Origin: Flavobacteriaceae bacterium
GTDB taxonomy: Bacteria > Bacteroidota > Bacteroidia > Flavobacteriales > Flavobacteriaceae
Assembly: GCA_947446635.1 (NCBI GenBank)
Contig: CANFHF010000021.1
Location: 1-33,021, forward strand
Reading direction: 5' to 3'
DNA: 33,021 bases
Within the stretch, counting starts at the first letter, position 1, and each line of letters starts with the position of its first letter. Shown in pieces: positions 30,939 through 33,021 of this stretch. A program made the translations under genes and the position numbers. The notes under the pieces are model-generated. The model saw nothing but the letters and a program-made list of their open reading frames with translations, made no database searches and was not told the origin of the DNA.

Positions 30939-32138
30939 ATGAATTATATCAAACGCACAAATATACTACAAATACTACTCTTGACTATAGTTTTAGGTTC
31001 TTGTACAAAACAAAATAAAGCAGCGCTTAGCGATGCCGAACTTCCAAAAGATGTTTTGCCTAAAATGAAACCTTTAGTAAACGAAGTGCCTAAACTTTCA
31101 GCTGAAACTATCACTTCCAAAAAAAGAGCGATTGAATCTTTTTATATTAAAAATTGGCCTAACCATAGTTTAAATGGTAGTTTTCTTGTGGCTAAAAACG
31201 GGCAAATCCTTTTTGAAAAATACGAAGGTTATGCCAATTTTAGAAACAAGACCTTAATTACTGTAGACACACCACTCCACCTGGCGTCCGTTAGCAAAAT
31301 GGTTACAGCAACCGCAGTTTTAAAATTGATAAACGCAAAAAAATTAGATTTAGACCAAAAAGTAAATACAATTTTGAAAACGTTTCCCTATCCCGAAGTA
31401 ACAATCAGAATGTTATTAGATCATCGGAGCGGAATGCGAAGTTATTCATATTTTACCGATAAAAAAGAGATCTGGAATAGACACAACATCCTTAGGAATC
31501 AAGATATTTTAAATCTAATAGCGACAAAAGATATTGGTTTAGAGTCAAAAACTGGCACTCGATTTGCCTATTGTAATACCAATTATGCTATGTTGGCTTT
31601 GGTCATCGAAAAAGTAACCGGTTTGTCGTATAAAAAGGCGATGCAGCAAATCATTTTTGACCCCCTTGGCATGAAAAACACCTTCGTTATGGATTATGAT
31701 AAAGACCGTAAAAAAGTGGCTCCTTCCTATAAAGGAAATAGAGTTGAAATAGGAATGGATTATTTAGATGCTATTTATGGAGACAAAAATATCTATTCTA
31801 CACCGCGGGATTTATTAAAATTAGACCGAGCAAGAAGCGCATCGACATTTTTAGAACCAAAATTACTCCAACAAGTCTATACCGGATACAGCAACGAACA
31901 TAAAGGCAAAAGAAATTATGGACTTGGCATTCGAATGACACAATTGGATAAAAACATAACGTTGTATTATCATAATGGATGGTGGCACGGAAATACTTCA
32001 TCCTATGTAACCTTACGAAAAGAGAATGTTACCATTATAGCATTGTCCAATAAATTTTCGAGAAATCCCTATAACATTCGAAAATTATCCGCATTATTTG
32101 GCGACTACCCCTTTCGGTTGAGTAATGATGAAGAATAA
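30939..32138 (+). CDS. Class C beta-lactamase-like serine hydrolase lipoprotein
   Basis: The frame is open from 30903, but the -7 box lies inside that part, and the ATG at 30939 gives a good lipoprotein signal (MNYIKRTNILQILLLTIVLGSC, Cys22) and 399 residues. The active-site motifs are SVSK (Ser117 to Lys120), YCN (211-213) and a C-terminal HNGWWHG. The fold is that of class C beta-lactamases, D-Ala-D-Ala peptidases and esterases. In the envelope it may act on peptidoglycan or on esters; resistance to beta-lactams is not implied. Confidence 0.85.
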   Translation: MNYIKRTNILQILLLTIVLGSCTKQNKAALSDAELPKDVLPKMKPLVNEVPKLSAETITSKKRAIESFYIKNWPNHSLNGSFLVAKNGQILFEKYEGYANFRNKTLITVDTPLHLASVSKMVTATAVLKLINAKKLDLDQKVNTILKTFPYPEVTIRMLLDHRSGMRSYSYFTDKKEIWNRHNILRNQDILNLIATKDIGLESKTGTRFAYCNTNYAMLALVIEKVTGLSYKKAMQQIIFDPLGMKNTFVMDYDKDRKKVAPSYKGNRVEIGMDYLDAIYGDKNIYSTPRDLLKLDRARSASTFLEPKLLQQVYTGYSNEHKGKRNYGLGIRMTQLDKNITLYYHNGWWHGNTSSYVTLRKENVTIIALSNKFSRNPYNIRKLSALFGDYPFRLSNDEE

Positions 32139-32219
32139 TGGTCAAAATTCGGCCAAAAAATGATTATCTTCGCCAACTCAATTTTGGAATAGTTTTTGAC
32201 CATTGGGTAATAAATAATT

Positions 32220-32613
32220 GGGGTCGACTGGTTTTGACAGCAAGTCGAATTGAAAAGTAAGCACGCCGAGAACTGGGACAATTCTCGTTAATAAAAGGTT
32301 TCAAAACACTTACACGGCGAAGGAAACTACGCTCTTGCTGCATAATCTGAATTATAGTAAGATTAGCCTCGCTCCTATCAGATAGGAGAGCAGGATTTAC
32401 CTCGAAAGCTCTGGTTTATAGCGTTCGATACAGGTGAATCGTAAATTTAAACCTAGATTTCCATAAGCTTCGGGTGGATTTCGAAATTAAGAAGCTAAGC
32501 AATGTGTGGCTGTTTCTGGCCTAGCACAAAGTCGAAAACCCAATCAGAAAATAAACGTGTAGAAAGCCTTTTAGTTGCTTGTTTGGACCCGAGTTCGATT
32601 CTCGGCGACTCCA
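32220..32613 (+). ncRNA. ssrA: tmRNA
   Basis: The 5' GGGGTCGACTGGTTTTGAC and the 3' GTTCGATTCTCGGCGACTCC form the tRNA-like domain, with acceptor GGGGTCG to CGACTCC and discriminator A at 32613; CCA is not encoded. The tag frame is 32316-32345: GGC GAA GGA AAC TAC GCT CTT GCT GCA TAA, so the peptide is (A)GEGNYALAA. It rescues stalled ribosomes with SmpB. Confidence 0.97.
32316..32345 (+). other. tmRNA proteolysis-tag reading frame
   Basis: Translated after resumption: GEGNYALAA then TAA. The YALAA end is the usual signal for ClpXP and related proteases. The third residue is Gly, where I recall Asn (GENNYALAA) in Flavobacterium tags. Confidence 0.9.
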
Positions 32614-32619
32614 CTATAG

Positions 32620-32659
32620 TGGACAATTCCCTAACCATAGGAATTGTCCATTTTTTTTT
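32620..32659 (+). terminator. Intrinsic terminator of tmRNA
   Basis: Arms TGGACAATTCC (32620-32630) and GGAATTGTCCA (32640-32650) with a 9-nt loop, then nine T. Confidence 0.93.
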
Positions 32660-32680
32660 CTAGCTCAAAATTAATAAAGC

Positions 32681-32734
32681 CACAAAACCCCATAAAAACT
32701 CTTCCTCTTGAAGATTATTTTATAGGGTTTTGTG
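32681..32734. repeat. Long inverted repeat, 17-bp arms
   Basis: CACAAAACCCCATAAAA (32681-32697) and TTTTATAGGGTTTTGTG (32718-32734) are complementary with one mismatch. Inside, CTTC (32701-32704) pairs with GAAG (32710-32713). It is neither the tmRNA terminator nor that of the right-hand gene. Confidence 0.75.
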
Positions 32735-32753
32735 ATAAGTAGATGAAATTATT

Positions 32754-32784
32754 TAAAAAAAAAGGCTGTCCTTTCGGACAGCCT
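32754..32784 (-). terminator. Terminator of the T9SS-exported protein gene
   Basis: AGGCTGTCC (32763-32771) and GGACAGCCT (32776-32784) with a 4-nt loop; on the minus strand it is followed by a T tract. It lies 28 nt after the stop at 32812. Confidence 0.88.
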
Positions 32785-32811
32785 CTTTTACAAAAAACAA
32801 TTATTATGAAA

Positions 32812-33021
32812 TTATTTCTTAATCACTCGTAGTGTTTTCACTTGTGCATCTTGAGTTACAATTACATTGTAAATACCTCGAGCATAGTTAGACCCTATTT
32901 GAGAATCAGATTTTAACTGACGTTGTTCGATTGAACGACCCAACATATCATACACCTGTACTCCAAATGATTTTCCATTATTAGATTTAATTGTAAATCC
33001 TTCAGTAGATGGGTTTGGATA
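32812..33021 (-). CDS. C-terminal end of a protein with a T9SS (Por) sorting domain
   Basis: Only the last 69 residues are in the window. They begin YPNPSTEGFTIKSNNGKSFG and continue VYDMLGRSIEQRQL, then a strand ending RGIYNVIVTQDAQVKTLRVIKK. This is the type A sorting domain of the Bacteroidota type IX secretion system: YPNPxxxxF, a VYDxxGR turn, a GIYxxxV strand and a basic end KK. The protein is secreted or surface bound. What it does lies beyond the right edge. Confidence 0.9.
   Translation of the reverse strand, partial: YPNPSTEGFTIKSNNGKSFGVQVYDMLGRSIEQRQLKSDSQIGSNYARGIYNVIVTQDAQVKTLRVIKK

Noticed and set aside
1..33021. CRISPR arrays, prophage or complete insertion sequences
   Set aside because: No regularly spaced repeats, transposase, integrase or phage structural genes were seen in the window.

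Overview
The window looks like chromosomal DNA from a member of the Flavobacteriaceae (Bacteroidota), most like Flavobacterium. The reasons are the strong AT bias, promoters of the Bacteroidota type (TTG, 19-20 nt, TAnnTTTG), a Por-type (T9SS) C-terminal sorting domain at the right edge, a DUF4252 protein, and 'CxxxN'-style lipoproteins. The genus is an inference from style and gene content, not from a database match.

Layout. (1) 1-4813: a uronate/ketodeoxysugar catabolic operon on the minus strand: two tandem KDG kinases, a YhcH-type sugar anomerase, KDPG aldolase and a mannonate-oxidoreductase-like SDR cut by the left edge. A LacI-type regulator is divergent from it. (2) 4923-10011: a small muconolactone-isomerase-like protein, a large FAD protein, a RelE-type toxin-antitoxin pair, a 93-residue protein of unknown function and RecQ. 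(3) 10099-13509: an envelope cluster: arabinose-5-phosphate isomerase (Kdo synthesis), TatC, LptB and an isoprenylcysteine-methyltransferase-like membrane enzyme. (4) 13776-15780: a DUF892 ferritin-like protein, two single-domain rhodaneses, an OsmC protein and a relic of a second DUF892 gene. (5) 15987-17882: a split transketolase. (6) 17984-20569: an FKBP-like lipoprotein with calcium-type repeats, an S4 RNA-binding protein, a phosphoribosyltransferase and shikimate kinase. (7) 20697-20892: tRNA-Lys and tRNA-Leu, followed by about 690 nt with a small membrane-protein ORF and probable scars. (8) 21581-23705: a DUF4252 protein divergent from an S41 peptidase lipoprotein. (9) 23709-29564: a B12 uptake locus: a TonB-dependent receptor behind a cobalamin riboswitch, a YoeB-type toxin-antitoxin pair, and an ABC importer (binding protein, permease, ATPase). 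(10) 29589-33021: two RNA modification enzymes, a class-C beta-lactamase-like lipoprotein, tmRNA and a partial T9SS-exported protein.

How the genes work together. The left operon would turn glucuronate/mannonate-derived KDG into pyruvate and glyceraldehyde-3-phosphate, controlled by the adjacent LacI-family protein. The LPS cluster pairs Kdo precursor synthesis with LPS export. The B12 locus supplies outer-membrane and inner-membrane steps of one uptake route, with the riboswitch on the receptor side.

I did not find a CRISPR array, prophage, complete insertion sequence or an obviously new defence system. The best leads are: the LacI-type regulator whose DNA-binding domain is only complete if translation starts at ATT; a RecQ without its zinc ligands; a DUF892 gene relic behind osmC; a cobalamin riboswitch with a large extra arm; a 43-residue membrane ORF; and several operator-like palindromes placed on recognisable promoters.
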